The notes beneath the pieces were generated by a model. It was given only the letters and a program-made list of their open reading frames with translations. It was not told where the DNA came from and ran no database searches. Made by a program: the position numbers and the translations under genes. From assembly GCA_019186945.1 (NCBI GenBank), contig JABAQJ010000001.1:124001-188000 (forward strand): a DNA stretch of 64,000 bases. The letters are read 5' to 3'. Positions within the stretch are counted from its first letter, which is position 1. The number at the start of each line of letters is the position of its first letter. The stretch comes from Gemmatimonadaceae bacterium (GTDB lineage Bacteria; Gemmatimonadota; Gemmatimonadetes; Gemmatimonadales; Gemmatimonadaceae). Shown here in pieces: positions 25,445 to 36,006 of this stretch.

Positions 25445-27124
25445 ATGGAGAAGCGGACCATCCTGGCTTTGGCGCTAGTCGCCCTGGTCATCATCCTTAC
25501 GCCAAAGCTCTTTCCGGGAAGCCGAGTTGCACCCGTAGTGGGACAGACCGGGTCGGAGCAGGTTGGGGTAGCACAGCCGGTTCAGGATTCCCTGCTGGCG
25601 CAACGAATTCCGCCACAGGCGAAAGTCGAACGTGATACCTCGGTCTCCGCGGTCAGTAATCCGGGCGTGGCTGCTGCGGTCGAGCAGGACGCAGCCGAGC
25701 AGACGGTGATCGAGAGTAGTGTGTCTTCATTCGCTACCAACAGCTCTGGTGCGTCGCTGCAGCAGGTGTCGCTCCGGACTTTCCGGGATTTGTCGGCGGC
25801 AAGAGCCCCGCTCGTTACGCTCACGGCGGGGGCAACACCACTGCTGTCGTATCGGATCGTATCCACGCGCGATACGATCCCACTCGCTGGCGTGATTTTT
25901 CAGACGACCCGGGAGGGTGACGGGATTACTCGCTATGACGGGGTGGTCGGGGACTCCCCTGTTACGATACGCTATGTCGTCAAGCCGGACAGTTTCATCG
26001 CGCACGTTTCCGGGACGATCGGCAGGAGCCAGACGACGGGAGACCCGCGGTTTCTCCTCATTGATCTGCCGGAGACGCTCCGATCCTTCGAGGCTGATAC
26101 TGTTGATGACCAGCGGCACCTGGCCTTCGCGTATTACACAAAGGCCGGCGATGCGCGAAGCCTTCCTTTCGGGAAACTCGACCCGGGTGAAGTGGAGCTT
26201 GTTCCAGGACCGCTTACATGGGTTGTCACAAAGGACAAGTACTTTCTCGTAGGCCTTCTATCAGATGGGAAGGATCCGGCATTCGCCGAGTTTTCTGCCG
26301 AAGGCGGCATACAGTCATCCCGTACAGAAACGCACGCGAAGGGAACGATCGTCCATCGACTAAGCGACGGCGCTTTTGCGTTCGATGTATATGCCGGACC
26401 TCAACAGTGGCGGCGGCTATCATCGCTCGGTCGCGACTTCGAGAACTCGAACCCGTATGGCGGCTTCCTTCAACCTGTCGTCCAGCCATTCGCGACGATC
26501 GTGATGAAGATCCTCCTGTGGATGCGTGAGAACCTTCGAATCAGCTATGGGTGGGTGCTTGTGATCTTCGGAATCGCGGTGCGCCTGATCCTGTGGCCGC
26601 TGAACCAAAAAGGGATGCGAGCGAGCATGAAGATGCAGCGCATCCAGCCGGAGCTGAACGAGATCCAGAAGCGATACAAGAGCGACCCGCCAAAGATGCA
26701 AGCCGAGATGATGCGTGTGTACAAGGAGCACGACATGAGCCCCTTCAGCACATTCGCCGGCTGTCTCCCGCTCTTTCTGCCCCTGCCGATTCTGTTCGCC
26801 TTGTTTTTCGTCTTTCAGAACACGATCGAGTTTCGCGGCGTTCCATTCCTCTGGTTTCCTGACATCTCACAGAAGGATCCCTTCTACATCGTACCTCTGA
26901 CGATGGGCGTCTCGATGTTCGCACTGTCCTGGATCAGCATGCGAAACACGCCCCCGAACCCGCAGACGAAGGCGATGACCTACATCTTCCCGGTGATGAT
27001 GACGGTTCTGTTCGCCAACTTCCCGTCGGGGCTCAACATGTATTACACAATTCAGAATCTCGCAGCTCTGCCACAGCAGTGGCTGATCGCGAACGAGCGA
27101 GCGAAAACGAGCGCCAAGTCGTAG
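25445..27124 (+). CDS. yidC: Membrane protein insertase YidC/Oxa1
   Basis: 559 residues, the long Gram-negative form. One membrane helix at residues 6-20 is followed by a periplasmic domain of about 320 residues, then the Oxa1 core, with [27 protein letters not shown] and further helices including [11 protein letters not shown] and [11 protein letters not shown]. It inserts membrane proteins with or without SecYEG. The next gene, mnmE, begins 35 bp after its stop. Confidence 0.97.
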   Translation: MEKRTILALALVALVIILTPKLFPGSRVAPVVGQTGSEQVGVAQPVQDSLLAQRIPPQAKVERDTSVSAVSNPGVAAAVEQDAAEQTVIESSVSSFATNSSGASLQQVSLRTFRDLSAARAPLVTLTAGATPLLSYRIVSTRDTIPLAGVIFQTTREGDGITRYDGVVGDSPVTIRYVVKPDSFIAHVSGTIGRSQTTGDPRFLLIDLPETLRSFEADTVDDQRHLAFAYYTKAGDARSLPFGKLDPGEVELVPGPLTWVVTKDKYFLVGLLSDGKDPAFAEFSAEGGIQSSRTETHAKGTIVHRLSDGAFAFDVYAGPQQWRRLSSLGRDFENSNPYGGFLQPVVQPFATIVMKILLWMRENLRISYGWVLVIFGIAVRLILWPLNQKGMRASMKMQRIQPELNEIQKRYKSDPPKMQAEMMRVYKEHDMSPFSTFAGCLPLFLPLPILFALFFVFQNTIEFRGVPFLWFPDISQKDPFYIVPLTMGVSMFALSWISMRNTPPNPQTKAMTYIFPVMMTVLFANFPSGLNMYYTIQNLAALPQQWLIANERAKTSAKS

Positions 27125-27159
27125 CGCGCTGGAATAAGGACTTTCCCGGGCAGTCGTCA

Positions 27160-28512
27160 ATGCTCCTGGACAACGACACGATTGCCGCCGTGTCGACCGC
27201 GCACGGCCGAGGAGCAATCGCGATCCTGCGGCTGAGTGGACCAGAGGCATTCGAGATCGCGCGACGCGTGCTTCGCCGCACGCCCCAGACGGGACGAAGT
27301 GTCGTGCTGACGACGCTGCTGGATCCAGACAGCGGAGAGACGATCGATCGAGTGCTTGCGACCCGTTTCGATCCTCCGCACAGCTACACCGGGGAGCCCT
27401 TGGTAGAACTCAGCACCCACGGCGGCTCGGCAGTACCGGCCGCGGCGATGCGCGTGCTTCTGCAACAGGGTGCTCGACAAGCTCGACCGGGAGAGTTCAC
27501 GCAGCGGGCGTTCCTGGCCGGAAAGCTTGACCTGGTGCAGGCTGAAGGAATCGCCGAGCTGGTCGACGCGGAGACCGAAGCGCATCGACGGATTGCCCTC
27601 AGCCAAGTAGATGGCGGACTCTCCCGCCTTCTGGATGAGCTGCAGCGGCAGATGCTCGGGGTGGAGGCCCTGCTGGCGTACGAGATCGATTTCCCAGGTG
27701 AAGACGATGGACCGTTGTCACGACAAGCCGTCGGGGAATCGGCCGCGGAGGTCGTGCGTGTCATCGAGAAGCTGCTCGGGACAGTGGAGATCGGACAGAT
27801 TGCGAAAAAGGGTGCGTCCGTCGTCATCGCTGGTGTTCCGAACGCAGGGAAGTCGTCGCTACTCAACGCGCTTGCTGGTGAGGAGCGCGCCATCGTCACC
27901 GACCAGCCCGGAACGACGAGGGATGCAATAGAGGTCGTGCTGGATGACCCGACGATCCCGCTTCGGCTGATCGACACGGCCGGGTTGCGAGACACCTCGG
28001 ACGCGGTGGAGCGATTGGGGATTGAGGTGAGTCATCGGCACCTTTTCAGCGCCTCTGTCATCCTCGCCTGTGGAGAGAACCGAAGTGATATCGAGGATGC
28101 GCTGGAGCACATTCGATCGACCGGGGCGACTGGCATCGTGCTCACGGTACACACGAAATCGGACCTGTCTTGGGACAGTGATCCGGTGCCTGGTGCGATC
28201 GCCGTCAGTGCGAGGAACCGGACCGGTCTGAGCGAGCTAACCGGTGAAATTCGTAGAGCTGTTCAGAGTCGCTTTGTGCACACTGAACCGATGTATCCGG
28301 TCATTACGCGGACGCGACAGCGCATGGCCCTCGACGAAGCACTGGCAGAGATGCATGCATTTCAAGACGAGTGGGCGAAAGGCGACCTACCGCCGGTCAT
28401 CGCCGCGGTCCATGTGCGAAGCGCAGTGCATGCGCTAAACGAACTGATCGGGAAGATCGACACAGAGGCGATCCTCGGCGCGGTTTTCGAGCGGTTCTGT
28501 ATCGGGAAGTGA
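27160..28512 (+). CDS. mnmE: tRNA modification GTPase MnmE
   Basis: 450 residues from ATG 27160; the frame is open to 27079, but that part overlaps yidC. N-terminal tetrahydrofolate domain [16 protein letters not shown] domain with [10 protein letters not shown] (P-loop), D-Q-P-G-T-T-R-D and D-T-A-G-L-R; and the strictly conserved C-terminal C-I-G-K, whose Cys acts in modification. It works with MnmG, whose 3' end is at the left edge of the window. Confidence 0.97.
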   Translation: MLLDNDTIAAVSTAHGRGAIAILRLSGPEAFEIARRVLRRTPQTGRSVVLTTLLDPDSGETIDRVLATRFDPPHSYTGEPLVELSTHGGSAVPAAAMRVLLQQGARQARPGEFTQRAFLAGKLDLVQAEGIAELVDAETEAHRRIALSQVDGGLSRLLDELQRQMLGVEALLAYEIDFPGEDDGPLSRQAVGESAAEVVRVIEKLLGTVEIGQIAKKGASVVIAGVPNAGKSSLLNALAGEERAIVTDQPGTTRDAIEVVLDDPTIPLRLIDTAGLRDTSDAVERLGIEVSHRHLFSASVILACGENRSDIEDALEHIRSTGATGIVLTVHTKSDLSWDSDPVPGAIAVSARNRTGLSELTGEIRRAVQSRFVHTEPMYPVITRTRQRMALDEALAEMHAFQDEWAKGDLPPVIAAVHVRSAVHALNELIGKIDTEAILGAVFERFCIGK

Positions 28513-28525
28513 GGAGGCGGCCGCA

Positions 28526-29470
28526 CTAAGCGGAAGCGCTAGCTGCCGAATCGCCTTCCGCGAGCAGTTCGCTCGCACTGGCTCGCACGACCCAAGGCAA
28601 TCCGCGCGATTCGAGCGCGCCCGCGACCATCTGTGCGCCCAGGTAGTATCCGGATCGTTCAGGAATTACGTAGCGATCGAGCGTGCGTGCCTCATCGCCG
28701 ACACCGCCCGACAAGTAGCGGAGACGCAGGCCCAGTGCAGAGCGGTCGAGCTCGAGTTGGAGCGTACGGGCAATCACAGGCTCGAGCTCTCTGACGCGCG
28801 CATACTGTCGCCGACCGTAGCCGAAATATTCCCAAGGAGCGTGTCCGGGACTCACCAGACGCGACGTCTGGACCGCGATCCCTTCATTGACGAGGAGTTC
28901 GCGGAGCGAAGCCCGTCGTCCCGTTTCCCAATACGAGTAGTATCCATCTGCCTCATCGATCAGGGTTCGCAGTTCGCTGCGACTGGCTGGGGATGTGTAG
29001 CGGACGGCGTGCGCGATTTCGTGGGAAAGCCAAAGGGGCAGGAGTTCCGGATCGAGGCCGAGTCCTTGCGTCTCCGGGTTCGCGACGCCCGTGAAATGTT
29101 CGAGACAGACGAACGCCATACCCCTTCCTGCTACGACCAGTTCGCCGGCATTCGCAGCGCCGACGCCGACCATGAGGACGATGTCGATGTCTACGTCCAC
29201 GTCGAGCATTTGCGCGCAACGCGCTTCAGTGTCTCGCGCTAGTGAAACAACGTCCACTCGTTCCAACATCGCGCGCATGTCTTCGCGATCCGCGAGTGCA
29301 GCCATTCGCACCACACCCTGGAAGTGCGGTCCGTCGGGATCGAGCACGTAGTTGTGCCAGTAGGCCGCAAGCCGATGGCGGTGCGCTTCGAAGTACTGAT
29401 TGTATGCGGCGATGCGGTCGGTGCTGTTAAGAACTGCGAGGAAGTCGGGGAGCAGGTTGACAAGCATCAA
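28526..29470 (-). CDS. Putative zinc-dependent HExxH protein (DUF2268-like)
   Basis: 314 residues with no signal peptide. The metal motif H-E-I-A-H-A-V-R-Y is at about residue 150, and L-L-V-N-E-G-I-A-V at about 195 would give the third ligand Glu; this layout (HExxH, then E-G about 40-45 residues on) is that of DUF2268-type predicted proteases. A G-Y-Y-L-G-A-Q-M-V-A segment near the C terminus is also usual in that family. Substrate unknown. It is convergent with mnmE (13 bp apart) and downstream of upp on the same strand. Confidence 0.65.
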   Translation of the reverse strand: MMLVNLLPDFLAVLNSTDRIAAYNQYFEAHRHRLAAYWHNYVLDPDGPHFQGVVRMAALADREDMRAMLERVDVVSLARDTEARCAQMLDVDVDIDIVLMVGVGAANAGELVVAGRGMAFVCLEHFTGVANPETQGLGLDPELLPLWLSHEIAHAVRYTSPASRSELRTLIDEADGYYSYWETGRRASLRELLVNEGIAVQTSRLVSPGHAPWEYFGYGRRQYARVRELEPVIARTLQLELDRSALGLRLRYLSGGVGDEARTLDRYVIPERSGYYLGAQMVAGALESRGLPWVVRASASELLAEGDSAASASA

Positions 29471-29586
29471 CGACCGGGGCGCAGGTGGGCGGCGCAGTGC
29501 TGCTCAATCCGGGCGGCAAGATAGTTGTGCTCACCGGCGACAACAAGAGAGAAGTACACAGCACGCACTTCTACTGACGGCGCGCG

Positions 29587-30234
29587 TCAGCGTGTACCGA
29601 AAAGGCGATCGCCAGCGTCGCCAAGGCCGGGAAGAATGTATCCCGACTCGTTGAGCTCCCGATCCAACGCTGCCGTGAGGATCTGTACGTCAGGATGTTC
29701 GTTCAGCAGTCGGAGGACACCTTCCGGCGATGCAACGAGACAGAGAAAACGAATGCGTGATGCCCCGGCGCGCTTCAGCGACGTGATCGCGGACACCGCG
29801 CTCCCTCCGGTCGCTAGCATCGGATCGAGAACAAGGAAGTCGCGCTCCGCGACGTCGCCAGGAATCTTGAAGTAGTAGTCAACCGGCTGCAACGTGGTGT
29901 GATCGCGATACAACCCGATGTGGCCAACACGAGCCGACGGGACAAGTCGCAAAATGCCTTCGACCATGCCCAGCCCTGCGCGGAGGATTGGCACCAGGGT
30001 CAGCTTCTTTCCGCCAACGCGCCAACCCTTGGTCACCTCGAGCGGTGTTGCGACATCGACTTCCTCGAGCGGGAGCGATGCGGTTGCCTCGTACGCCATG
30101 AGCATCGCGATCTCATCGACCAGTTCCTTGAAGATCTTCGTTGGGGTGTGCCGATCGCGAAGGATGGAGAGCTTGTGCTGCACCAACGGATGGCGCACAA
30201 TGACACAGTTGCGGAACTCAGGGGTGGTGTGCAT
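29587..30234 (-). CDS. upp: Uracil phosphoribosyltransferase
   Basis: 215 residues from the ATG at 30234; the frame is open to 30435 but that part is antisense to the neighbouring gene. [13 protein letters not shown] near the N terminus, [20 protein letters not shown] and the PRPP loop [13 protein letters not shown] are all conserved. It salvages uracil to UMP, complementing PyrE-dependent synthesis. It is divergent from the small gene at 30262, with 27 bp between starts. Confidence 0.95.
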   Translation of the reverse strand: MHTTPEFRNCVIVRHPLVQHKLSILRDRHTPTKIFKELVDEIAMLMAYEATASLPLEEVDVATPLEVTKGWRVGGKKLTLVPILRAGLGMVEGILRLVPSARVGHIGLYRDHTTLQPVDYYFKIPGDVAERDFLVLDPMLATGGSAVSAITSLKRAGASRIRFLCLVASPEGVLRLLNEHPDVQILTAALDRELNESGYILPGLGDAGDRLFGTR

Positions 30235-30261
30235 GGACCGCAAACTAGTAATTTCGCGCGC

Positions 30262-30438
30262 ATGAAAGAATATCAAGCCGTCGTGCTCCGGCTGACTCGC
30301 CATACTCGCGAGGACGAGGATGCGCTGACCGATCTCTTCAACGAGCGCAGTCGTGGCGGTTGGGATCCGGTGATGATGGCGCAGGACGATCAGCGCCTGA
30401 CGGTGATTTTCCGCCGCGACACGGAGAACGAGCACTGA
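30262..30438 (+). CDS. Small DUF4177-like protein
   Basis: 58 residues starting [11 protein letters not shown]. The pattern of a beta strand, then L-x2[13 protein letters not shown] (a central G-W-D), then a closing strand L-T-V-I-F-R-R is that of DUF4177 domains, small alpha/beta proteins of unknown function. It lies 4 bp before the beta-CASP hydrolase gene and is likely translated from the same message. Confidence 0.65.
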   Translation: MKEYQAVVLRLTRHTREDEDALTDLFNERSRGGWDPVMMAQDDQRLTVIFRRDTENEH

Positions 30439-30442
30439 ACCA

Positions 30443-31825
30443 ATGGAGCTAACATTCGCGGGCGCGGCGCGCGAGGTTACCGGGTCGTGTCACATCCTGC
30501 GGGTAAACGGAAAAGCGATTGCGCTGGACTGCGGCCTGTTTCAGGGTCGGCGATCTGAATCGAGTCTGAAGAATCGCGAACTCCCAATGCCCGTCGACGA
30601 GCTGGACGCAGTCGTCCTCTCCCATGCGCACATCGATCACGCGGGCAGGCTACCATTCCTGACGAAATCCGGATTTCGCGGTACGATCTGGGCTACTCCA
30701 GCGACGCGCGACCTCTGCTCGTTCATGTTGATGGACTCTGCGCACATACAAGAGAAGGACGCGGAGCACCTCAGTCGCAAAGGAAAGGAGTACGTCGAAC
30801 CGTTGTACAGGCAGCATGACGTTGTCTCGGCCATCGGGCAGATACATGCTGTGCCGTACGAGAGGACGTTTGCGGTCGTGCCCGGCGTTGAGGCGACGTT
30901 CCATGATGCCGGGCATATTCTCGGATCCGCCAGCGTTGTCTTGCACGTAACTGAAGGAAGTCGGGTTCATCGGGTGGTCTTCTCGGGTGATATCGGCCGG
31001 AAGGGTCTCGCGATCATACGTGATCCTCATCCTCCGGTAGGTGCGGACCTGCTCATAATGGAGTCGACGTATGGCGATCGAGACCATACCTCGGTCGATA
31101 GCGCGCGTGCGAGACTTGGCGAGATCGTTCGCGAAACCGCAGCGCGTGGCGGGCGCATACTGGTACCGGCCTTCGCGGTTGGGCGCACGCAGGAACTGGT
31201 CTACGACCTGCACGCCCTTGCCCGCGCGGGAGAAATTCCACGGATCCCGATCTTCATCGATAGCCCGCTGGCAACTGACGTTACTGCAGTCTTCGAACTC
31301 CATCCGGACGCGTTCGATCTCACGGAAGATCTGATCCAGCAGGTGCGGACGCTCTTCCGGTTCGAGATGGTACGTTTCACGCGAGACGTAGCTGAGTCCA
31401 AGGCGCTCAACGCGATGCATGGGCCAATGGTCGTTATCGCGGCGTCGGGAATGGCGGAATCCGGTCGCATCCTTCACCACTTGCTCCACGGAGCAGGCGA
31501 TCCGCGCAATACGATCCTGATTGTCGGGTATCAGGCCGAGCATACGCTCGGGAGGCGCATCGTCGAACGCCGTCCGACGATCCGCGTCTTCGGTGACGAG
31601 ATCCCGCTCCGCGCGCAGGTGGAGATTCTCAACGGGTACAGCGCCCATGCGGACCGTCGTGGGCTATTGGAGTGGGCGCAAACAGTGCGTGGCGAGTCGT
31701 CTGCTCGCCTACCGGTATTTCTCGTGCATGGCGAAACCAAGGCACAGGATTCGTTCGGAACGATGCTCGAGGCAGATGGATTCCGTGTGACCACGCCAGC
31801 CCGAGGCGATCGCGTCAGCGTCTGA
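30443..31825 (+). CDS. Beta-CASP metallo-beta-lactamase-fold hydrolase, RNA-processing type
   Basis: 460 residues. Metal motif 2 is S-H-A-H-I-D-H-A-G (about residues 59-67), other ligands follow as H-D-A-G-H and S-G-D-I-G-R, and the beta-CASP part has [30 protein letters not shown] and S-A-H-A-D (the last metal His). A C-terminal specificity region is included. The family contains the archaeal and eukaryotic mRNA 3'-end endonucleases and bacterial RNases of similar build; an RNase role is probable but not shown. Confidence 0.88.
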   Translation: MELTFAGAAREVTGSCHILRVNGKAIALDCGLFQGRRSESSLKNRELPMPVDELDAVVLSHAHIDHAGRLPFLTKSGFRGTIWATPATRDLCSFMLMDSAHIQEKDAEHLSRKGKEYVEPLYRQHDVVSAIGQIHAVPYERTFAVVPGVEATFHDAGHILGSASVVLHVTEGSRVHRVVFSGDIGRKGLAIIRDPHPPVGADLLIMESTYGDRDHTSVDSARARLGEIVRETAARGGRILVPAFAVGRTQELVYDLHALARAGEIPRIPIFIDSPLATDVTAVFELHPDAFDLTEDLIQQVRTLFRFEMVRFTRDVAESKALNAMHGPMVVIAASGMAESGRILHHLLHGAGDPRNTILIVGYQAEHTLGRRIVERRPTIRVFGDEIPLRAQVEILNGYSAHADRRGLLEWAQTVRGESSARLPVFLVHGETKAQDSFGTMLEADGFRVTTPARGDRVSV

Positions 31826-32040
31826 TCGGACTTAGTGGTTGCTGGCGCCACGACTCGGTGAGTGCGAGTCCGCAAGATTTTGACCCAATTGCGGTGACGG
31901 GGAGGGGTTCCTCCAGAGGTTCCATGCGGCCGAGACCGTGGTTCTGCCCTCGATCTGACCCGCTCACGCCATTTTCGTGGAGAGCTTGAGGCCGAGCTGA
32001 AATAGCGGAAACCCCGTGACGGGCAGCAGATTCGATCGGC

Positions 32041-32643
32041 ATGAGACTCGGATTTAGGTCCCACCTGATTCGACTGGCGGTAGCCACCCCGATCGCGGTA
32101 TGGGCGTCGAGTCTGGTCGCTGTGTTCTTCTACGGTCGACGGGACGCGGAGAGGTCAGCGGATGCCATCGTCGTGCTGGGCGCGGCACAGTACGCGGGCC
32201 GTCCGTCTCCGGTGCTAAGGGCGCGTCTCGATCACGCGGTGGAGTTATGGCAGAAGGGATATGCTCGATGGTTTGTCGTGACTGGCGGTACCGGTGCCGG
32301 CGATACAACGAGCGAAGCAGCGGTAAGCCGACGGTATGCGATTCGGCAGGGAGTGCCGGATGCGGTCATTCTGTTGGAGACACTGGGACGATCGACCGAT
32401 GCCTCGCTCACTGGAGTGGCGAACCTGCTACACGAGCGGAGGCTGTCCAGCGCGATTCTAGTGAGTGATCCGTTTCATTCGTTGCGTATTCGAATTCTTG
32501 CTCGCCACTATGGGATCGAAGCGGTGACGTCTCCGACGCGGACCAGCCCGATTTCCGCAAGTCGAACGGAGTCGTTGGCCTACATGCTGGGCGAATCCCT
32601 CAAAGTACCGATTACAGTGCTTTATACTCTGATCGATGGCTAG
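32041..32643 (+). CDS. YdcF/SanA-type DUF218 membrane protein
   Basis: 200 residues. One hydrophobic segment at about 12-29 anchors it, and the DUF218 domain follows with A-I-V-V-L-G-A-A-Q, V-L-R-A-R-L-D-H-A, V-V-T-G-G-T-G and V-S-D-P-F-H-S-L-R. Members (SanA, ElyC, YdcF) are linked to envelope integrity, though their chemistry is unclear. Its stop overlaps the start of the next gene by 8 bp. Confidence 0.85.
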   Translation: MRLGFRSHLIRLAVATPIAVWASSLVAVFFYGRRDAERSADAIVVLGAAQYAGRPSPVLRARLDHAVELWQKGYARWFVVTGGTGAGDTTSEAAVSRRYAIRQGVPDAVILLETLGRSTDASLTGVANLLHERRLSSAILVSDPFHSLRIRILARHYGIEAVTSPTRTSPISASRTESLAYMLGESLKVPITVLYTLIDG

Positions 32644-33310
32644 GACCGTGCCGCCTACGATGAGAGCCGGACGATGGGAAGGACCGAGCCACGGACGCGG
32701 GAGGCTCCTGACATGCGTAGTTGCGAGTCTGGCATGCCTGACGTTCCGTATCGAGGCCCAGGCGGTCTCCCGCGGCCCAGTGTTCCTGCTCCAACCGGGA
32801 TTCGTAACGACCGATTTCATGTCGTCGCAGTCCGATGCAAGCTCGACCGGATTCAATGCGCGCTTCGCCACTCTGCTGCGAACCGGCAGGTCGTGGTTGA
32901 CACCGATCGCCGGAGCGAACGTGACGCCATACGGAACCACCGGCTTCACGACGAGCCATGTGAACGCGCCGAGCGTCTTTGCGGGGAATGTTTTTCCGTT
33001 GGTTCCCGACAGCGCGTTAGGCGGTTGGATTCAGCTGGACGTGTCCGTCCTGTGGTACTACACATACGATGGAGGGGGACGCCACGCCTCACGCTTGTAC
33101 GGTCGTGATCTGTACGTGGAGCTGGCAATCACGGCTCCGTTAGGCAGGAAGCTCCTGGAGGGCCTGGGTCCGAACTGGCGACGACTGGACGGATACTTGC
33201 TCTTCGACCAGAACCTCACACCGAATCCCGATCCTGTTTCCACACGCACTGATCGGTTCAATCCAATCGCCCTCTTCGGCATGACCTTTCGCATAGGGCA
33301 GGTTCCGTGA
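32636..33310 (+). CDS. Exported protein of unknown function, probable outer-membrane beta protein
   Basis: 224 residues. A hydrophobic segment L-L-T-C-V-V-A-S-L-A-C-L (residues 24-35) ending near A-Q-A looks like a signal peptide; a start at 32660 would shorten the basic lead. The mature part alternates aromatic and polar residues (V-L-W-Y-Y-T-Y, D-L-Y-V-E-L-A, L-D-G-Y-L-L-F-D) and ends with a T-F-R-I-G strand, consistent with a small beta-barrel or exported beta protein. I recognise no family. It overlaps the upstream DUF218 gene and the downstream M16 gene, so all are likely one operon. Confidence 0.55.
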   Translation: MARTVPPTMRAGRWEGPSHGRGRLLTCVVASLACLTFRIEAQAVSRGPVFLLQPGFVTTDFMSSQSDASSTGFNARFATLLRTGRSWLTPIAGANVTPYGTTGFTTSHVNAPSVFAGNVFPLVPDSALGGWIQLDVSVLWYYTYDGGGRHASRLYGRDLYVELAITAPLGRKLLEGLGPNWRRLDGYLLFDQNLTPNPDPVSTRTDRFNPIALFGMTFRIGQVP

Positions 33311-34605
33311 CAGTCGTATCGGATGTCCACGTCCCACTCGAGATGTTCGAGCTGGACAACGGTCTGCGGGTTACCGTGTCGTCTGACCATACGACGCCGA
33401 TTGTGGCCGTGAACCTGTGGTATCATGTCGGGTCTGCCAACGAGCGTCCGGGCAGGACGGGTTTTGCGCACCTGTTCGAACACATGCTGTTTCAGGGATC
33501 GGCGAATGTCGGAGCGAATGAGCACTTCGAGATCGTTCAGCGTGCGGGCGGGACACTAAACGGTTCCACTTGGCTGGATCGGACGACCTACTACGAGACC
33601 GTGCCGTCGCACTACTTGTCGCTCGCGCTTTGGCTGGAGTCGGATCGGATGGGAGCGCTCCTCCCTGCAATGACCCAGGAGAAGCTCGATACGCAGCGTT
33701 CTGTGGTGAAGAACGAACGGCAGTGGTCGATGGACAATCAGCCGTATGGAACATGGTGGGAACGGTTGCCCGCCCTGTGCTTTCCGCCATCGCATCCGTT
33801 CCATCATTCGCTCATCGGCTCCATGGAGGATCTCGATGCAGCGAAGCTGAGCGATGTCACCGAATTCTTTGCCACGTACTACACGCCTGACAATGCGGTA
33901 CTGACCATTGCCGGTGACGTCGAACCGGAACACGCCCGGGCACTGGTGGAGGAGCATTTTGGCGCGATTCCGCGCGGGAAGGCACGTCCTCCACTCTCAG
34001 GGATGGAACTGCCTGCGCACTTTGGGATCTGGCAGCGCGAGGTCGTTCCCGATCACGTCGCACTGCCCCGGATTTTCCTTGCGTTCAGAATTCCCACGTT
34101 CGGGACCGATGACTCGAGCGTTGCTGCCGTGACGAGCGCGCTTCTCGGACTGAAGGTGGGTAGCCGGCTGCATCGATCCCTGGTCCGAAACCAGCGGAAG
34201 GCAACGTCCGTTGCTGCCTTCACATTCGACTTGGCGAGAGGCGCCGATCTGCTCGTGCTGGATGTCACGGCAAGTCGCGGTATCAGCGGCCAGGCGCTCG
34301 AGGAAAGCGTAGCACGGGAAGTCGACCGGCTGATCAGTGATGGAGTAAGGCCGGCTGAAGTGGAGCGTGCGATTGCGCTGCTGACAACGGATTACGTGTC
34401 CTCGTTGCAGAGTGCGACGAGTCGCGCCGACCTTATCTCCAAGTACGTGACCTATCTTGACGATGCCACCCGAATCAATGCACAGATAGCGGACTATCAG
34501 CGTGTCGACGGACTCGCCGTGACGCAGTTCGTCGAATCGTACATGACCGAGCGGAACCGGGCATCGCTGCTGTATGTGCCAATGGATGCTGTCGGATCCA
34601 CCTGA
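33307..34605 (+). CDS. M16 family zinc peptidase, catalytic member
   Basis: 432 residues from a GTG overlapping the previous stop (GTGA). The inverted zinc motif H-L-F-E-H is at residues 55-59, with the third ligand Glu137 in V-V-K-N-E, as in insulinase-family peptidases; a second M16-type half follows (R-I-F-L-A-F-R-I-P and L-x-L-K-V-G-S-R-L-H). It has no signal peptide. Pairing with the non-catalytic partner encoded next (34616) would give the two-subunit arrangement known for this family. Confidence 0.93.
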   Translation: MTVVSDVHVPLEMFELDNGLRVTVSSDHTTPIVAVNLWYHVGSANERPGRTGFAHLFEHMLFQGSANVGANEHFEIVQRAGGTLNGSTWLDRTTYYETVPSHYLSLALWLESDRMGALLPAMTQEKLDTQRSVVKNERQWSMDNQPYGTWWERLPALCFPPSHPFHHSLIGSMEDLDAAKLSDVTEFFATYYTPDNAVLTIAGDVEPEHARALVEEHFGAIPRGKARPPLSGMELPAHFGIWQREVVPDHVALPRIFLAFRIPTFGTDDSSVAAVTSALLGLKVGSRLHRSLVRNQRKATSVAAFTFDLARGADLLVLDVTASRGISGQALEESVAREVDRLISDGVRPAEVERAIALLTTDYVSSLQSATSRADLISKYVTYLDDATRINAQIADYQRVDGLAVTQFVESYMTERNRASLLYVPMDAVGST

Positions 34606-34615
34606 CGAGGACGAA

Positions 34616-35974
34616 ATGAGCACGCGCCCGCTTCCAGACGCGATTCGCGATTATCGGTTCCCGCGCGTCGATCGCCTCGTTACGAGTAACGGCATCCGCG
34701 TGATCGTGGCACAGCTGTCGCGGCTGCCAGTCGCCACCGTGCTCTGTTCTGTTGACGCCGGAGCTATCCGTGAAGATGTCAGAGCGGCCGGGGTTGCGCA
34801 GATGACCGCACGCGGGCTGGCGGAAGGGACAACGAAACGTACGGGAGATGCCCTCGCGGAATCCTTCGAGGCGTTAGGCAGCGCCATAGAACCAGATGCT
34901 GGATGGGACGCCCTCGAACTGCGTCACACGGTGCGATCCTCGAGACTTCGTGACCTGCTCATGCTAGCCAGCGAAGTACTCACCTCGCCAGCATTTCCCG
35001 AAACGGAACTGGGCAGGCTGCGGGACGAACGGCTGGCGGAGATAATGCAGCGCGATACGGATCCGCGCGGTTTGGCCGACGATCTGTTCGCGCGGAAGCT
35101 CTATGGGCCGGAGTCGCGGGTACGATTTCCCATTGGCGGCGAAGCGGAAACGGTGAAAGGCCTGTCTGAATTCGCCGTGCAGTCCTGGTACAAGGGGATG
35201 GTCCATCCTCAACGGACTTGCGTCGTCATCGCTGGAAGCGTCGAACCGAACGAAGCCCTGGCGATGGTGGAGCATGCTTTCGGTTCATGGACGTCGAACG
35301 CCGCGACGGGGAGCACAGATCCGGTGACGACGCGAGACAACCCTGCCGCAACGCATCTGGTTACAAGGACGGAGTCGGTTCAGTCGGAGATCCGCGTCGG
35401 CCATGCCGGACCGCCGCGAACCCATCCAGACTACTTCGCGCTCACCGTTCTGAACGCGATCCTCGGCGGTCTCTTCGGTTCTCGACTCAACCTCAACCTT
35501 CGCGAAGCTCACGGCTACACATACGGAGCCTTCTCCACGTTCCAGTGGCGCAGGGACGGCAGCACGTTTGTCATTTCGACGGCGGTCAGAAGCGATGCGA
35601 CGCTTCAGGCCCTCCGTGAGGTCATGACCGAGGTGACACGGATCAGAGCAGAGGAGGTATCGAGAAGCGAGCTCACGCTGGCAATCGAGCACCTTCAGGG
35701 TGTTTTTCCGATCCGATTCGAAACCACGGACGCACTCGCAGTGGCGCTAGGCGCCCAGCACGTATTCGGGCTGCCGACCGACTATTTCGACGTCTATCGC
35801 GATCTGATCGGAAAGGTCACAGCCGCCGATGTGTTACGTGCCGCGCGAGAACACATTCGTCCGGAGGCGTTGCAGGTGACTGTAATAGGGGGGCCAGCGC
35901 TCGAGGAACACTTGGTCAAGCTCGAACACGGAGAAATGACGGTGATCGACGCTGCGACTGCTGTACATGGCTGA
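34616..35974 (+). CDS. M16 family peptidase, non-catalytic partner
   Basis: 452 residues from ATG 34616, 10 bp after the first M16 gene. The fold signatures are present (T-S-N-G-I-R-V-I-V-A, D-A-G-A-I-R-E-D, and S-R-L-N-L-N-L-R-E-A-H-G-Y-T-Y-G in the second half), but the position of HxxEH reads V-A-Q-M-T-A-R-G, so no zinc site remains. The second-half R and Y residues (R-E-A-H-G-Y-T-Y-G) that bind the substrate are kept. This is the usual inactive mate of a heterodimeric M16 peptidase. Confidence 0.92.
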   Translation: MSTRPLPDAIRDYRFPRVDRLVTSNGIRVIVAQLSRLPVATVLCSVDAGAIREDVRAAGVAQMTARGLAEGTTKRTGDALAESFEALGSAIEPDAGWDALELRHTVRSSRLRDLLMLASEVLTSPAFPETELGRLRDERLAEIMQRDTDPRGLADDLFARKLYGPESRVRFPIGGEAETVKGLSEFAVQSWYKGMVHPQRTCVVIAGSVEPNEALAMVEHAFGSWTSNAATGSTDPVTTRDNPAATHLVTRTESVQSEIRVGHAGPPRTHPDYFALTVLNAILGGLFGSRLNLNLREAHGYTYGAFSTFQWRRDGSTFVISTAVRSDATLQALREVMTEVTRIRAEEVSRSELTLAIEHLQGVFPIRFETTDALAVALGAQHVFGLPTDYFDVYRDLIGKVTAADVLRAAREHIRPEALQVTVIGGPALEEHLVKLEHGEMTVIDAATAVHG

Positions 35975-36006
35975 ATGAAGCTACCAGCCGCAAACCCGCG
36001 CTGCTG

